37,361 bases of DNA from Candidatus Nomurabacteria bacterium (GTDB lineage Bacteria; Patescibacteriota; Minisyncoccia; Phycocordibacterales; UBA5272), in contig JARIGQ010000009.1 in the NCBI GenBank assembly GCA_029288775.1, positions 1 through 37,361 on the forward strand. Direction: 5' to 3'. The notes beneath the pieces are model-generated. The model ran no database searches, was not told where the DNA came from, and saw only the letters and a list, made by a program, of their open reading frames with translations. The number at the start of each line of letters is the position of its first letter. Positions within the stretch are counted from its first letter, which is position 1. This document shows, one piece after another, positions 14,527-22,629 of this stretch. The position numbers and the translations under genes were made by a program.

Positions 14527-17517
14527 TTATGTAGTGCTACGCTTTTCAAATTCAAGCACTTTCCCACGCACTTCAAGTATCGCATCTGATAGTTTTTTAG
14601 CCTGAAGCGGTTGGCCTGAGGTTGCCATAGAAGTTGACTGAAGCGTTTTGATAAGGAAGCTTAATTCGGCACGTTGATACTCTTGAAGATTATGCATGTT
14701 GCCTAGGTAATTACCATTAGCATCATAGTCAGAGAGAATGGTATCAAGAGCCCAGTTACAAGCTTCTGCAGGATTGTTCCATTTTGCACAAAAAACGGGA
14801 GCATAGGTCTTAAGGAGTTCCATAGGCGATGGGGATTTAATATCTTCATGCCAATGCCCCGCATAGCGTGTCGTGGTTTCTGCTGAAAGCCCACTTCGCG
14901 TCGTATCCATTTTTGTTTCGAGTACATTTTTTGTCCATACAGGTCGGCCTGTATCTTCGAGTGTTGGTTGTAGAGGTTGTACCACAGGTATCGGAGCTGT
15001 AGTTGTTGGTGTGCTTGGAGTTGCTTGAGCATTAAGCGCTCCTGCTTTTTGATGATATGCATATACTGCTGCTCCGCCCCCTCCAATGAGCGCTAGTGCA
15101 AGTGGTGCACCATAGAGCATCCACGCAGGCACTTGGGGAAGGTGGGTCGTGCGAGCATCAAGAAGAGCCTTTACGCTTTTAAGTTTTTTCTGTATATAGC
15201 TTTCAGGTTTTTCACCATCCATTTCATACGTTTTGGCCATAGCTTCCTTCCCCGCTCCCCCGCTTGTCATATCTTTTCCTTGTGGTTTGGTAGATTCAAC
15301 AGTAGTGTAGAACACTTCTTTCCCTTCTGGGATTGGCTCCTCTTTTGGAATGTAGGATGCAAGCTTTTCTTGTGCAATTGCCTCTTTTTCCTCTTTTGTA
15401 AGCACCATTATTTTTTTGCCAGGTGTATAGACAAGCCGATACTTGTCGACACTTGTTTGAGTGGGTCGAAGTTTAGGTGGATCTTGAGGGACGATGCCTT
15501 TTTGTACAAAGAAGAAATGAAGTGCTTCTTTATGTGGATGTCTTAGGAAGGTTTGATTTTTATAATAGGTGATCGTATCATCATCTTTATTTTCTTTGGA
15601 TGTGAGATAGAGATTGATGAACGCTTCTGGATCGCGCTCATACATATCCTCAAAACTATATACCATTTCTTCCTGAGTTTGAGCCTCTTTTTCTTCCTTG
15701 CTTCGCTTAGCATCTGTCACCGATTGTTGGTGAGAAGCCAGTTTTTCTTCCAAAGTGCTTTCTGGTATGCGAGTGATGATGTTCCCGTCGCGAGTATTTA
15801 TTTTATAACTTTTTGAAGCACTTTCAGTAAGCGCGGTAAGGCCGGTAATCATTTCCTCTAAATCTTTTACCTCATCAGTGGCCAAACTATCAGTATCACG
15901 TTTTTGAATGAGTGGAGTTTTTGCCTCGCGAGCTTTTGTAAGTTCACGAACAAGTGCAGTTCTGTAGTCGGCGGTTATGTCACTAAAGATCGTATCAATA
16001 CTTTTTTCCAACTCGCTCAATTGCTTTACAAGGGCGTCAAATTTCTTACGAAGCATTCGTTTCTGTTCTGGAGCAGCAATGGAAGCTCCATTTTCATCTT
16101 TCTCCTTTTCCTTCTTCTCCTTCCAGGCCTCTTTGGCTTCACGCAATAGCTCGCGGAAGCGATTGGCTTCAGTGAGTGCCTTCTGAGCTGTGGAAGCGTT
16201 TTCCAAGAATTTCCCTATCCTTTTTTTCGTTTCTAATAGTTCTTCAAATTCATCCAACTCTCCCCTCTTTTCTGGTTCACGAATAAAGCTTCTGTATTCA
16301 GCAAATAAAGAATAGAGATTTTTATTTTCTTCTTTGTTTTTGAATCGCGGATCCCAACCTTTCCAAACATCTTCTTGAGTGAATGCTTTCTTTGGATTGT
16401 TTTCTACGAAGGTTTTTACTTCCGCCGCTTTAGTCTTAAAGTGATCGAATATTTTTTTGAACGCTTCCAATTCCGTAACGGTCGGAGTAGCGCGGAGAGC
16501 AGCAAACTTTTGTTTGAGTTCTATTATTTTTTCTTCAAATTCTTTTTTTCTGTGTGCATCTGAAAGTCCATCAAGGAGCTTGTGTGCACGTTCAAGTTCG
16601 CCTTCTACTTCAAGGGATATAGTATTTATTTCCTTGTAGGCTTCAGGAGGTTTGACTGGTAGAACTACCTTTGCTTCTGCTTCGGTTACGGCCTTACGCC
16701 AGTCTGTTATAAGCTTTTCTAGCTTTTCTAACTCTTCTTGCCTTGGGGTGGATCTGATTGCGCTCACTAGGGTGTATGCCTCTCCATCTAATGTGGTCAG
16801 TGGGGTGAGGTCTGTTGGAGGAAGTGTGCTTGATTGGAGCGCAATGAGGCGTGCTTGGAGTGAAGCGATATCTGCCGTGAGTACGGAAAGATTTTTAAGT
16901 ACACGCTCTTTTTCTTGGGTTTCTGCTTCAGCTTTTTCCTGTGCCTCTTTGGCTTTTTCTTCTGCCTCAGCTTGGAGTGTGGCCGCTTCTTGTTCAGCTT
17001 GTTCTACAGCTAATACATAAGCTTCTTTTGTCTTTTGGAGGAGTTCCCATGTAGATGCACTGGGTTCATTGGTTGCGTTTTCAAGTGCTAAAGTGACATT
17101 TTCTTCAGTGATTTCTAAAAGCCTTTTTGTTGCATCTGAAAGAGATTGCTTTAAAGCAACTGAGGCGTTGTAGGTCAAATCTTTAATATCCATCGAAAGA
17201 GGAATAATATCCGCTAGAATACGAATCTTCTCATGTGCTTCTTGGAGTTGTACAGCCGCAGGTGGGGCTTTCACTTCCCTGCCTATGCGTTGTAAATTCG
17301 TAATAGTTGTTTTTGGATAAGCTACCGTAGAAAATGTGCCCGGAGTAGTTGCTTTGTGTATTTCACGCTGTTCATCGGTATTTCCTGAAGGATTATTGCT
17401 CAAATTGTACTGCACGCTTGTGACAGGCACCTGTTTGGCAGGTGAATAAGCATTTTCCGGAGCTACGGTAAAAGAAGGCAAAGGTGCCTCGGTTTTTTGC
17501 CCATGAGAATCGCTCAT
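14527..17517 (-). CDS. Large coiled-coil single-pass membrane protein
   Basis: A 996-aa protein, the largest in the window, of unknown family. Residues 1-85 are disordered and polar. Residues about 90-700 are dominated by charged Glu/Lys/Ala-rich coiled coils (for example QEAATLQAEAEEKAKEAQEK, KIIELKQKFAALRAT, LREAKEAWKEKKEKEKDENG). A globular-looking stretch follows at about 620-700 (YSFEDMYERDPEAFINLYL). A single membrane helix lies near 800-820 (MLYGAPLALALIGGGGAAVYA), then a Pro/Thr-rich spacer and a C-terminal domain of about 140 residues with two cysteines (VFCAKW...EACNW) that may form a disulfide. There is no signal peptide, so the coiled-coil part is probably cytoplasmic and the C-terminus outside. 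A TATACT box ends 10 nt before the ATG. A structural, cell-envelope or surface-linked role is a guess. Confidence 0.8.
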   Translation of the reverse strand: MSDSHGQKTEAPLPSFTVAPENAYSPAKQVPVTSVQYNLSNNPSGNTDEQREIHKATTPGTFSTVAYPKTTITNLQRIGREVKAPPAAVQLQEAHEKIRILADIIPLSMDIKDLTYNASVALKQSLSDATKRLLEITEENVTLALENATNEPSASTWELLQKTKEAYVLAVEQAEQEAATLQAEAEEKAKEAQEKAEAETQEKERVLKNLSVLTADIASLQARLIALQSSTLPPTDLTPLTTLDGEAYTLVSAIRSTPRQEELEKLEKLITDWRKAVTEAEAKVVLPVKPPEAYKEINTISLEVEGELERAHKLLDGLSDAHRKKEFEEKIIELKQKFAALRATPTVTELEAFKKIFDHFKTKAAEVKTFVENNPKKAFTQEDVWKGWDPRFKNKEENKNLYSLFAEYRSFIREPEKRGELDEFEELLETKKRIGKFLENASTAQKALTEANRFRELLREAKEAWKEKKEKEKDENGASIAAPEQKRMLRKKFDALVKQLSELEKSIDTIFSDITADYRTALVRELTKAREAKTPLIQKRDTDSLATDEVKDLEEMITGLTALTESASKSYKINTRDGNIITRIPESTLEEKLASHQQSVTDAKRSKEEKEAQTQEEMVYSFEDMYERDPEAFINLYLTSKENKDDDTITYYKNQTFLRHPHKEALHFFFVQKGIVPQDPPKLRPTQTSVDKYRLVYTPGKKIMVLTKEEKEAIAQEKLASYIPKEEPIPEGKEVFYTTVESTKPQGKDMTSGGAGKEAMAKTYEMDGEKPESYIQKKLKSVKALLDARTTHLPQVPAWMLYGAPLALALIGGGGAAVYAYHQKAGALNAQATPSTPTTTAPIPVVQPLQPTLEDTGRPVWTKNVLETKMDTTRSGLSAETTTRYAGHWHEDIKSPSPMELLKTYAPVFCAKWNNPAEACNWALDTILSDYDANGNYLGNMHNLQEYQRAELSFLIKTLQSTSMATSGQPLQAKKLSDAILEVRGKVLEFEKRSTT

Positions 17518-17527
17518 ACGTACTCGA

Positions 17528-17533
17528 AGTATA
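17528..17533 (-). promoter_or_regulatory. -10 box of the 996-aa coiled-coil gene
   Basis: TATACT on the minus strand, ending 10 nt before the ATG, with no ribosome binding site in between. The spacing is longer than the usual 6-7 nt in this genome and would leave about a 3-nt leader. Confidence 0.5.
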
Positions 17534-17546
17534 CTTTATAAAACAA

Positions 17547-17714
17547 GGAGAATATGAAACTTCTCCACATTTAGATCTCTTGAAAAGGATGCATAAGGGT
17601 TGCTTTCCTTTTCCTCTTTTGCTACAGTGGAATGGTTACGTTTGAGACCATATATCTTGACTCTTGTGAACTTCCATGTCGAGATAAACGCATGAAGGTA
17701 CACCTTACTAGGAA
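17547..17714. other. Divergent intergenic region between the coiled-coil and M23 genes
   Basis: About 200 bases separate two divergent genes. The region contains an inverted repeat GGAGAA-N8-TTCTCC (17547-17566) and a plausible plus-strand promoter, TTGCTT (17600-17605)-N17-TACAGT (17623-17628) with an extended TGC before the -10. That would give an approximately 80-nt leader for the LysM/M23 gene. A short ORF, ATG at 17632 to TAA at 17727 (31 codons), overlaps the TTG start of the peptidase gene in another frame; whether it is translated is unknown. No tRNA or known riboswitch was recognised. Confidence 0.4.
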
Positions 17715-18845
17715 TTGGGAGTCTTAACCCCTCACCATTCCTCCTCTATCGTAGTAGAAACACACAAACGCCTTTCGGCCTCTTTCTATATCGCTTTAAT
17801 TTCCGCAATTACGGTTGCGTTTGCGTCCCCTGCTCCAGCACATGCAGGCATGCTGTCTGATTTTACTCAAAAAGTAAAAACGGTGTTTTTGGGCCAACCA
17901 GAAGCTGTTACTTCAGCTTCAGCAACTTCCCAGACTATGGACCTGTTCAAACCTGTAGTGGTAGCGGATGATGCAACAGATACTGACAGCAACTTAGATG
18001 ATTCCTCTAATGATGCTCTTTCTGCCACTACTGGTGCACTTCGTGTTTCGACAGAAGACATTGATTATCCTCTGGATGACACGATTAGCCAGTATGAAGT
18101 AAAGAAAGGAGATACTATCGCTACGGTCGCCAAGCTCTTTGGAGTATCCAAGAACACGATTATGTGGGCAAACGATCTCAAGACCGACAAGCTTACTCCT
18201 GGTCAAACAATCATTATTCTTCCTATTACTGGGGTTCGTGTTACGGTCGCTAAAGGAGATACTATTTCTTCAATTGCTAAGAAATATAATGGTGACGTAG
18301 ATGAAATCGCAAAGTATAACGGCATACCAGCCGACACCAAGCTTACTGTGGGAGATGTTGTTATTGTTCCGGATGGTGAAATTGCAGCTCCTACCATTGC
18401 AACGGTAAAGAAAGTTATTCAAAAAGTTGCGTACGGAGTGTCGCCTGGCGCAGTCTCTACATACGAAAGACTTTTGGATAGTTATTCGAACTCAACTCCT
18501 CCAGGATTCCTTATGCGTCCAATTTCTGGAGGTATCAAGACACAAGGTTTGCATGGTCATAATGGTGTGGACTTGGCTTCAAGTGTGGGAACACCAGTGA
18601 TGGCCTCGGCTAATGGTACTGTTATTGCGGCTAAGAGTTCTGGATATAACGGTGGGTATGGTGAAATGATTATTATTGCTCACGCAGGTAATATTCAGAC
18701 GGTATATGGTCACTTGAGCCGAGTGAATGTGACGGTTGGTCAGGTGGTCTCACAAGGACAAGTCATCGGGGCGGTGGGTAATACAGGTAAATCAACCGGC
18801 CCCCATCTTCACTTCGAAGTGCGCGGCGCAAAGAATCCATTCTAA
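17715..18845 (+). CDS. LysM-LysM-M23 peptidoglycan endopeptidase
   Basis: A 376-aa secreted or membrane-tethered cell-wall hydrolase. An N-terminal hydrophobic segment (residues about 22-44, ending PAPAHAG) works as signal peptide or anchor. Two LysM peptidoglycan-binding modules follow at about 126-170 (YEVKKGDTIATVAKLFGVS) and 174-220 (VTVAKGDTISSIAKKYNG). The peptidase M23 domain at about 270-370 keeps all zinc and catalytic positions: H282 and D286 in HNGVD, H333 in YGHL, and H364/H366 in HLHFE. The length is typical for this architecture. The start is uncertain: TTG at 17715 is the first possible codon, since an in-frame TAG lies at 17709-17711, and there is no good Shine-Dalgarno. It is monocistronic, ended by a strong terminator. 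Likely roles are wall remodelling, division or opening the wall for envelope machines. Confidence 0.9.
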   Translation: MGVLTPHHSSSIVVETHKRLSASFYIALISAITVAFASPAPAHAGMLSDFTQKVKTVFLGQPEAVTSASATSQTMDLFKPVVVADDATDTDSNLDDSSNDALSATTGALRVSTEDIDYPLDDTISQYEVKKGDTIATVAKLFGVSKNTIMWANDLKTDKLTPGQTIIILPITGVRVTVAKGDTISSIAKKYNGDVDEIAKYNGIPADTKLTVGDVVIVPDGEIAAPTIATVKKVIQKVAYGVSPGAVSTYERLLDSYSNSTPPGFLMRPISGGIKTQGLHGHNGVDLASSVGTPVMASANGTVIAAKSSGYNGGYGEMIIIAHAGNIQTVYGHLSRVNVTVGQVVSQGQVIGAVGNTGKSTGPHLHFEVRGAKNPF

Positions 18846-18888
18846 TTTTCCTTCTCAAATCTTGCTACAAACTTCTAGTAAAATAATT

Positions 18889-18936
18889 GTTCAGCAATAA
18901 CAAAACCGCCTTGGGGCGGTTTTGTTATTGCTGAAC
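18889..18936. terminator. Bidirectional terminator between the M23 gene and the HExxH gene
   Basis: A perfect 22-base inverted repeat with a TTGG loop (arms 18889-18910 and 18915-18936; core AAAACCGCC/GGCGGTTTT), flanked by A/T runs on both sides so it can work in both directions. The stop codon of the minus-strand 214-aa gene (18925-18927) lies inside the right arm. Confidence 0.92.
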
Positions 18937-19569
18937 ACAGTATTCCCATAGTTTGTCTATATCTTTTTCTTGTTCCCAAAAAGTAAGTATTTTCTGTCGA
19001 AGCTCTTGATGGTGATCATACCCTCTGTCTATAACATTTTTTGGCAAAATATCTTTGCATTCTACATTGAGTAACACAGTTAAGGATTCCTTAATGTCAT
19101 TATATTTTTGTTTCCCCAACCTGTCTTCCCACTCTTTTCCAAATCTCTGCCAGGTATAAAAGTGCCACAATTCATGCATTGCTGTTTTGGTTGAAGAATA
19201 TGCTGACGTTGAAACAAAAAACATGCGTTCTTCAACGCTGTAAGGACATCTGTCGTTGATGGTTAAATATGCTGAAACATCATAAGATAACTTTGTTTTA
19301 AAAGTTTTTTCTGCTCGAGTTTGATATTCAGAAGCAACCATATCCCACTCCTTCTGATACTTTTGTTGGTATGCGTCTATATCTATGTTGTTAGTGTGGG
19401 TATAGATTTCTATGAATGCATCGGTGTTGTCGCTAGACGGGTCTTCTCCATATCTTGTAGTAAGTTCTTCATATACTTTAGTGGGATAAGGCATATTTCT
19501 TGAGGTCTTACCAAATGTAAGAATGCACCCTATATCATGCTGCCTGTCATAAGTGAAAGTAAGTTTCAT
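18925..19569 (-). CDS. Putative HExxH zinc-metallopeptidase-like protein
   Basis: A 214-aa cytosolic protein of unrecognised family. Its clearest feature is HELWH at residues 132-136 (TAMHELWHFYTW), the zinc/catalytic HExxH pattern, followed 25 residues later by Glu161 in 'NDIKESLTVLL', a plausible third ligand as in gluzincins. A second His-rich stretch (GYDHHQEL, near 184-191) could also contribute. The N-terminal 110 residues are mixed alpha/beta with no signal peptide. It has an AT-rich, Lys/Glu/Tyr-rich composition. A TATACT box ends 6 nt before the ATG. It stands alone, transcribed towards the bidirectional terminator, and its last codons are part of that hairpin. Peptidase activity is inferred from the motif only. 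Confidence 0.75.
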   Translation of the reverse strand: MKLTFTYDRQHDIGCILTFGKTSRNMPYPTKVYEELTTRYGEDPSSDNTDAFIEIYTHTNNIDIDAYQQKYQKEWDMVASEYQTRAEKTFKTKLSYDVSAYLTINDRCPYSVEERMFFVSTSAYSSTKTAMHELWHFYTWQRFGKEWEDRLGKQKYNDIKESLTVLLNVECKDILPKNVIDRGYDHHQELRQKILTFWEQEKDIDKLWEYCVQQ

Positions 19570-19575
19570 AAGGTA

Positions 19576-19581
19576 AGTATA
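19576..19581 (-). promoter_or_regulatory. -10 box of the HExxH gene
   Basis: TATACT on the minus strand, ending exactly 6 nt before the ATG at 19569. No Shine-Dalgarno is present, so the transcript is predicted to be leaderless. Confidence 0.65.
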
Positions 19582-19596
19582 TACTTATTGAAGTTA

Positions 19597-21153
19597 TTAC
19601 AATCTATTTTCGTATAGTTTTGGTCTGTATTGAAACGCTTCCAAAATATCAGATTCCCCTATCTCTTTTGCTTCGCGAAGGTCAGCAATAGTGCGCGCAA
19701 GTCGAAGCACACGATGATATGCTCGCGGAGAAAGTGCGTACGTGGTTGCTAATTTCTTCATAAGATCGGTACAGGCTTCGTTTAGTGTGATATAGGCATC
19801 TACATCTTTAGCTTTCATATCTTTGTTTTTACGAAGCCTCGTATTACCCAGACTTTCGAAACGAGTGGTTGCAAACTTCCTCGCCTTCTTCACTTTTTCA
19901 CTAATTGATTCACTTTCCTCTCCAATGCGTGCAGCAGAAAGCGTGTCATAGTCGATATGTTGTACTGGTACCCAAATATCAATACGATCCATAATTGGCC
20001 CGGAAAGCTTGCGTGCATACCGATCGATGTCCGAGGGTTTGCATATGCAGCGCTTTAATTTGCTCCCCATAAATCCGCATGGGCAAGGATTCATCGATGC
20101 AATAAGTGTACAGGAAGCCGGAAAGTAAAACGTACCTTTGGCGCGCGAGACGGAAATGAAACCTTCTTCAAGCGGTTCACGTAAGCTTTCGATTACTTTT
20201 TTGTCGAACTCTGGAAATTCATCCAAGAAAAGAACACCATGATGAGCCAATGTAACTTCTCCCGGGCGTGGGTTTGCTCCTCCCCCAACCAGAGAAACAT
20301 ACGATGAAGTATGATGCGGGCTGCGAAACGGCGGATGAGTAATAAGTCCGCTCTTTGGGTGTGTAACGGAATGAATGCGTGTTACTTCGAGTGCTTCCTC
20401 ATGGGAAAGCGGAGGTAAAATGCCGGTGAAAGCGCGAGCAAGCATGGTCTTTCCCGTTCCAGGTGGTCCATAGAGAGCAATGTTATGCCCTCCGGACGCA
20501 GCAATGAGAAGTGCTCGCTTGGCTGTTTCTTGACCGCGTATATCTTTGAAATCCAAATAGGAATCTGGCCGCACATAAATAATGTCTGCGTGCGGTGTAG
20601 GGGTAATTTCCAATACTTCGTGTACACCTTCGATCACACCGCCTAAATGAAGCACGAGTTCTTTAAGGTTTTTGCAGCCATATACAGTAAGTCCATCCAC
20701 AAGTGCCGCTTCTTCTTTGTTTGCATGGGGTACATACAACGCGCGAGCACCCTCTTTTTTGGCGCGTTCGGCAATTGAGAGTACTCCCATCATAGGGAGA
20801 ATGTCTCCGGTAAGTGATAGTTCTCCTACAAACCATCCCACGTCTTCTGCGCACTCAAGTTGTTTTGAAGCAAGGAGATAGGTAAGTGCTACGGGTACAT
20901 CAAAGTGTGAGCCTTCCTTCTTTTGATTGGCAGGAGAAAGCGATACAGTTACTTTATGATTTTCTGTTTTTGGATTGCGTAACCCGGTATTGCGTAAAGC
21001 GGCGATGACTCGATCTTTGCTTTCGTCGATTGCTTTATCGGGAAGTCCAACAATTGAAAAGCTATAGAGTCCATGTTGAACATCAACTTCTACCGTTACG
21101 GGTTCGGCGTCGAGTCCGACAATATGCGCGCTCTTTATTGTTGCAACACTCAT
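19597..21153 (-). CDS. comM: ComM/YifB-family AAA+ ATPase (Mg-chelatase-like)
   Basis: A 518-aa YifB/ComM protein, a hexameric helicase-like AAA+ ATPase that in naturally competent bacteria promotes branch migration during integration of transformed DNA. The N-terminal ChlI-like domain (residues about 1-165) carries FSIVGLPDKAIDESKDRV and SLSPANQKKEGSHFDVPVAL. Walker A is GPPGTGKTMLA and Walker B is GVLFLDEFPEF. A cysteine-rich element (NPCPCGFMGSKLKRCIC) and the arginine-rich SGPIMDRIDI motif follow, then the C-terminal Mg_chelatase_C helical domain (LSPRAYHRVLRLARTIADL). The length is normal. Its ATG overlaps the stop of the upstream 210-aa gene by four bases (ATGA), so translation is coupled. 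Its presence fits uptake of foreign DNA by this lineage. Confidence 0.95.
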   Translation of the reverse strand: MSVATIKSAHIVGLDAEPVTVEVDVQHGLYSFSIVGLPDKAIDESKDRVIAALRNTGLRNPKTENHKVTVSLSPANQKKEGSHFDVPVALTYLLASKQLECAEDVGWFVGELSLTGDILPMMGVLSIAERAKKEGARALYVPHANKEEAALVDGLTVYGCKNLKELVLHLGGVIEGVHEVLEITPTPHADIIYVRPDSYLDFKDIRGQETAKRALLIAASGGHNIALYGPPGTGKTMLARAFTGILPPLSHEEALEVTRIHSVTHPKSGLITHPPFRSPHHTSSYVSLVGGGANPRPGEVTLAHHGVLFLDEFPEFDKKVIESLREPLEEGFISVSRAKGTFYFPASCTLIASMNPCPCGFMGSKLKRCICKPSDIDRYARKLSGPIMDRIDIWVPVQHIDYDTLSAARIGEESESISEKVKKARKFATTRFESLGNTRLRKNKDMKAKDVDAYITLNEACTDLMKKLATTYALSPRAYHRVLRLARTIADLREAKEIGESDILEAFQYRPKLYENRL

Positions 21154-21782
21154 GGGGAGATAATGCCTTTCATGGAAAGGATACCTTGGGTAGAAGAGGA
21201 AATAAGTAACAGGGTGTCATTTACGAATGCGTACACAAGTGTGCTTGATCCGGAGACTCCCACTCGCATATTTTGGTTGGAAAGCGTTACGTCATTCCAT
21301 ACAAACGGAGAAGTTGTTGTGCTTGTATCGCGCGGAGATCCAACAGCTTGCGCCAATTCATCGGCAAACGCACTTTCATTTTTGAGCATGTAGGCAAATA
21401 CTTCGGAATACTTGGTAAGTTCAACGGAATAGCCATAGCCATTTTTGGAGAGAGATCCGACACTGTCACCTATTGCTTGCGCAAGGGTTGGAGAAAGCGC
21501 TTGAAGTGCTTTTTGAGCTTGGGAAGTGTTGCGCTCTGAACCTTGCTCTACAGGAACAACTTGAGGGGTTTGATTGTAATAATAGACCAGCCCTCCGATT
21601 GCAACGAGAATGATAATGACAAAAAAGATGCCAATAACAATAAGTAGGCGCAGGTACGTTGCGTGTGGAGGTATATTGCCGACGTCATTGCCTGCCGATG
21701 CAATATCCGTAAAGCTCGCCTCTTTGTGTTTTATTTCTTCGGCAATGTCGTGCTCGAAAGTATCTACGTTTGCTACTGCCAT
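21150..21782 (-). CDS. Single-pass membrane protein upstream of comM
   Basis: A 210-aa protein with a 43-residue cytoplasmic N-terminus, one strong membrane helix (about 44-68, LLIVIGIFFVIIILVAIGGLVYYY) and an extracytoplasmic domain of about 140 residues. The outer domain is mixed alpha/beta (for example LTKYSEVFAYMLKNESAFADEL, then VWNDVTLSNQNMRVGVS) without cysteines or a catalytic motif. I do not recognise the family. It overlaps comM by four bases, so the two are translationally coupled and may act together, although nothing else supports a competence role. A TACACT box ends 8 nt before its ATG. Confidence 0.8.
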   Translation of the reverse strand: MAVANVDTFEHDIAEEIKHKEASFTDIASAGNDVGNIPPHATYLRLLIVIGIFFVIIILVAIGGLVYYYNQTPQVVPVEQGSERNTSQAQKALQALSPTLAQAIGDSVGSLSKNGYGYSVELTKYSEVFAYMLKNESAFADELAQAVGSPRDTSTTTSPFVWNDVTLSNQNMRVGVSGSSTLVYAFVNDTLLLISSSTQGILSMKGIISP

Positions 21783-21790
21783 TACTTACA

Positions 21791-21796
21791 AGTGTA
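21791..21796 (-). promoter_or_regulatory. -10 box of the membrane protein-comM pair
   Basis: Extended -10 TGC-TACACT on the minus strand, ending 8 nt before the ATG at 21782, immediately after the terminator of the upstream NYN gene. Confidence 0.6.
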
Positions 21797-21802
21797 GCAA
21801 AT

Positions 21803-21838
21803 AAGAAACCGGAACGATGTGCATCGTTCCGGTTTCTT
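21803..21838 (-). terminator. Intrinsic terminator after the NYN-domain gene
   Basis: A 16-base perfect inverted repeat AAGAAACCGGAACGAT with a 4-base loop (arms 21803-21818 and 21823-21838). On the minus strand it ends in TTCTTATTT. It lies 3 bases after the NYN gene stop and directly before the next promoter. Confidence 0.9.
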
Positions 21839-21841
21839 GCT

Positions 21842-22468
21842 TTAGTTTATGGTGGTGTCCTCTTCAGGAGAGAAGATGCCGAGGGCGTCATCAGAAAATT
21901 CGGTGATGTTCTTTTTTTGCGAAGGTCGTCGTACGGTTTTCTTGGCACTTCGGCGTACACGATAGCCGATGAGGAATTTCTCCGGATGATCGCACATGTC
22001 GATAAAGTCTTCACACGCTTCTTTGAGTTTGGAAGAGGAAGAGCGGCCAAATGAAATCACTTCCACCTGCACGCCGTGATGTTCCTTGAGGAAGTTCACA
22101 AGCGGTACGAAGTCTCCATCCCCTGTCGCTAAAATGATGGTATCTACTTTTGGCGCAAGACGAATTGCGTCTACCGCAAGTCCCACATCCCAATCGGCTT
22201 TCTTCGCTCCCCCATAAAAGATCTGAAGATCTTTTGTTTTGGTTTCGATACCAAGCTTGGTAAGCGCTTCAAAGAAGTTGGTCTCATCCCCTGCTTCGGT
22301 TGTAATAACGTATGCAAGTGCACGAATCAGTTTGCGAGCCCCTACGGACTCTTTCATAACTGCACCGAAGTTTACTTTTGTGTTATAAAGATTTTTTGCA
22401 CTGTGGTATAGATTTTGAGTATCTATAAATACTGCGACGCGCTGGTCGCTATGTTTGATAACTGCCAT
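21842..22468 (-). CDS. NYN-domain (LabA/DUF88-like) putative nuclease
   Basis: A 208-aa protein whose first 155 residues form a NYN/PIN-like fold. It shows the opening Asp motif (VAVFIDTQNLYHSAKN), a middle acidic position (KADWDVGLAVDAIRL) and the signature TIILATGDGDFVPLVNFLKE, followed by VQVEVISFGRSSSSKL. These conserved acidic residues bind metal in the family, whose members are thought to be RNA-processing nucleases. The C-terminal 50 residues are basic then acidic (RRSAKKTVRRPSQKKN, then EEDTTIN) and probably disordered, with possible RNA binding. The start is ATG with no Shine-Dalgarno; the upstream stretch carries a tandem 14-base repeat. The gene lies downstream of rpsO, separated by a terminator, and has its own terminator. 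Confidence 0.9.
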   Translation of the reverse strand: MAVIKHSDQRVAVFIDTQNLYHSAKNLYNTKVNFGAVMKESVGARKLIRALAYVITTEAGDETNFFEALTKLGIETKTKDLQIFYGGAKKADWDVGLAVDAIRLAPKVDTIILATGDGDFVPLVNFLKEHHGVQVEVISFGRSSSSKLKEACEDFIDMCDHPEKFLIGYRVRRSAKKTVRRPSQKKNITEFSDDALGIFSPEEDTTIN

Positions 22469-22472
22469 ATAT

Positions 22473-22508
22473 GAATAGCTGGTAGCTTATAGTCGATAGC
22501 TAATAGTC
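22473..22508. repeat. Tandem 14-bp repeat upstream of the NYN gene
   Basis: Two 14-mers, GGTAGCTTATAGTC (22481-22494) and GATAGCTAATAGTC (22495-22508), match at 12 of 14 positions, preceded by a partial unit GAATAGCT (22473-22480). They occupy the promoter/leader region of the NYN gene, starting 5 bases from its ATG. Confidence 0.6.
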
Positions 22509-22593
22509 TTAACTAAAAATACAAACAAACCAATGACTTAAATATTAAAAATGAGTAACCCTAGTCAGTCTACTATGTGCTCTACGAAAGGCG

Positions 22594-22619
22594 AAGCGCC
22601 GCACGTGAGTGCGGCGCTT
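22594..22619 (-). terminator. Terminator after rpsO
   Basis: Inverted repeat AAGCGCCGCAC-GTGA-GTGCGGCGCTT (11-base arms), located 10 bases after the rpsO stop. On the minus strand it is followed by CGCCTTTCG, a poor T-run, so efficiency is uncertain. Confidence 0.75.
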
Positions 22620-22629
22620 ACTGAGGGGA

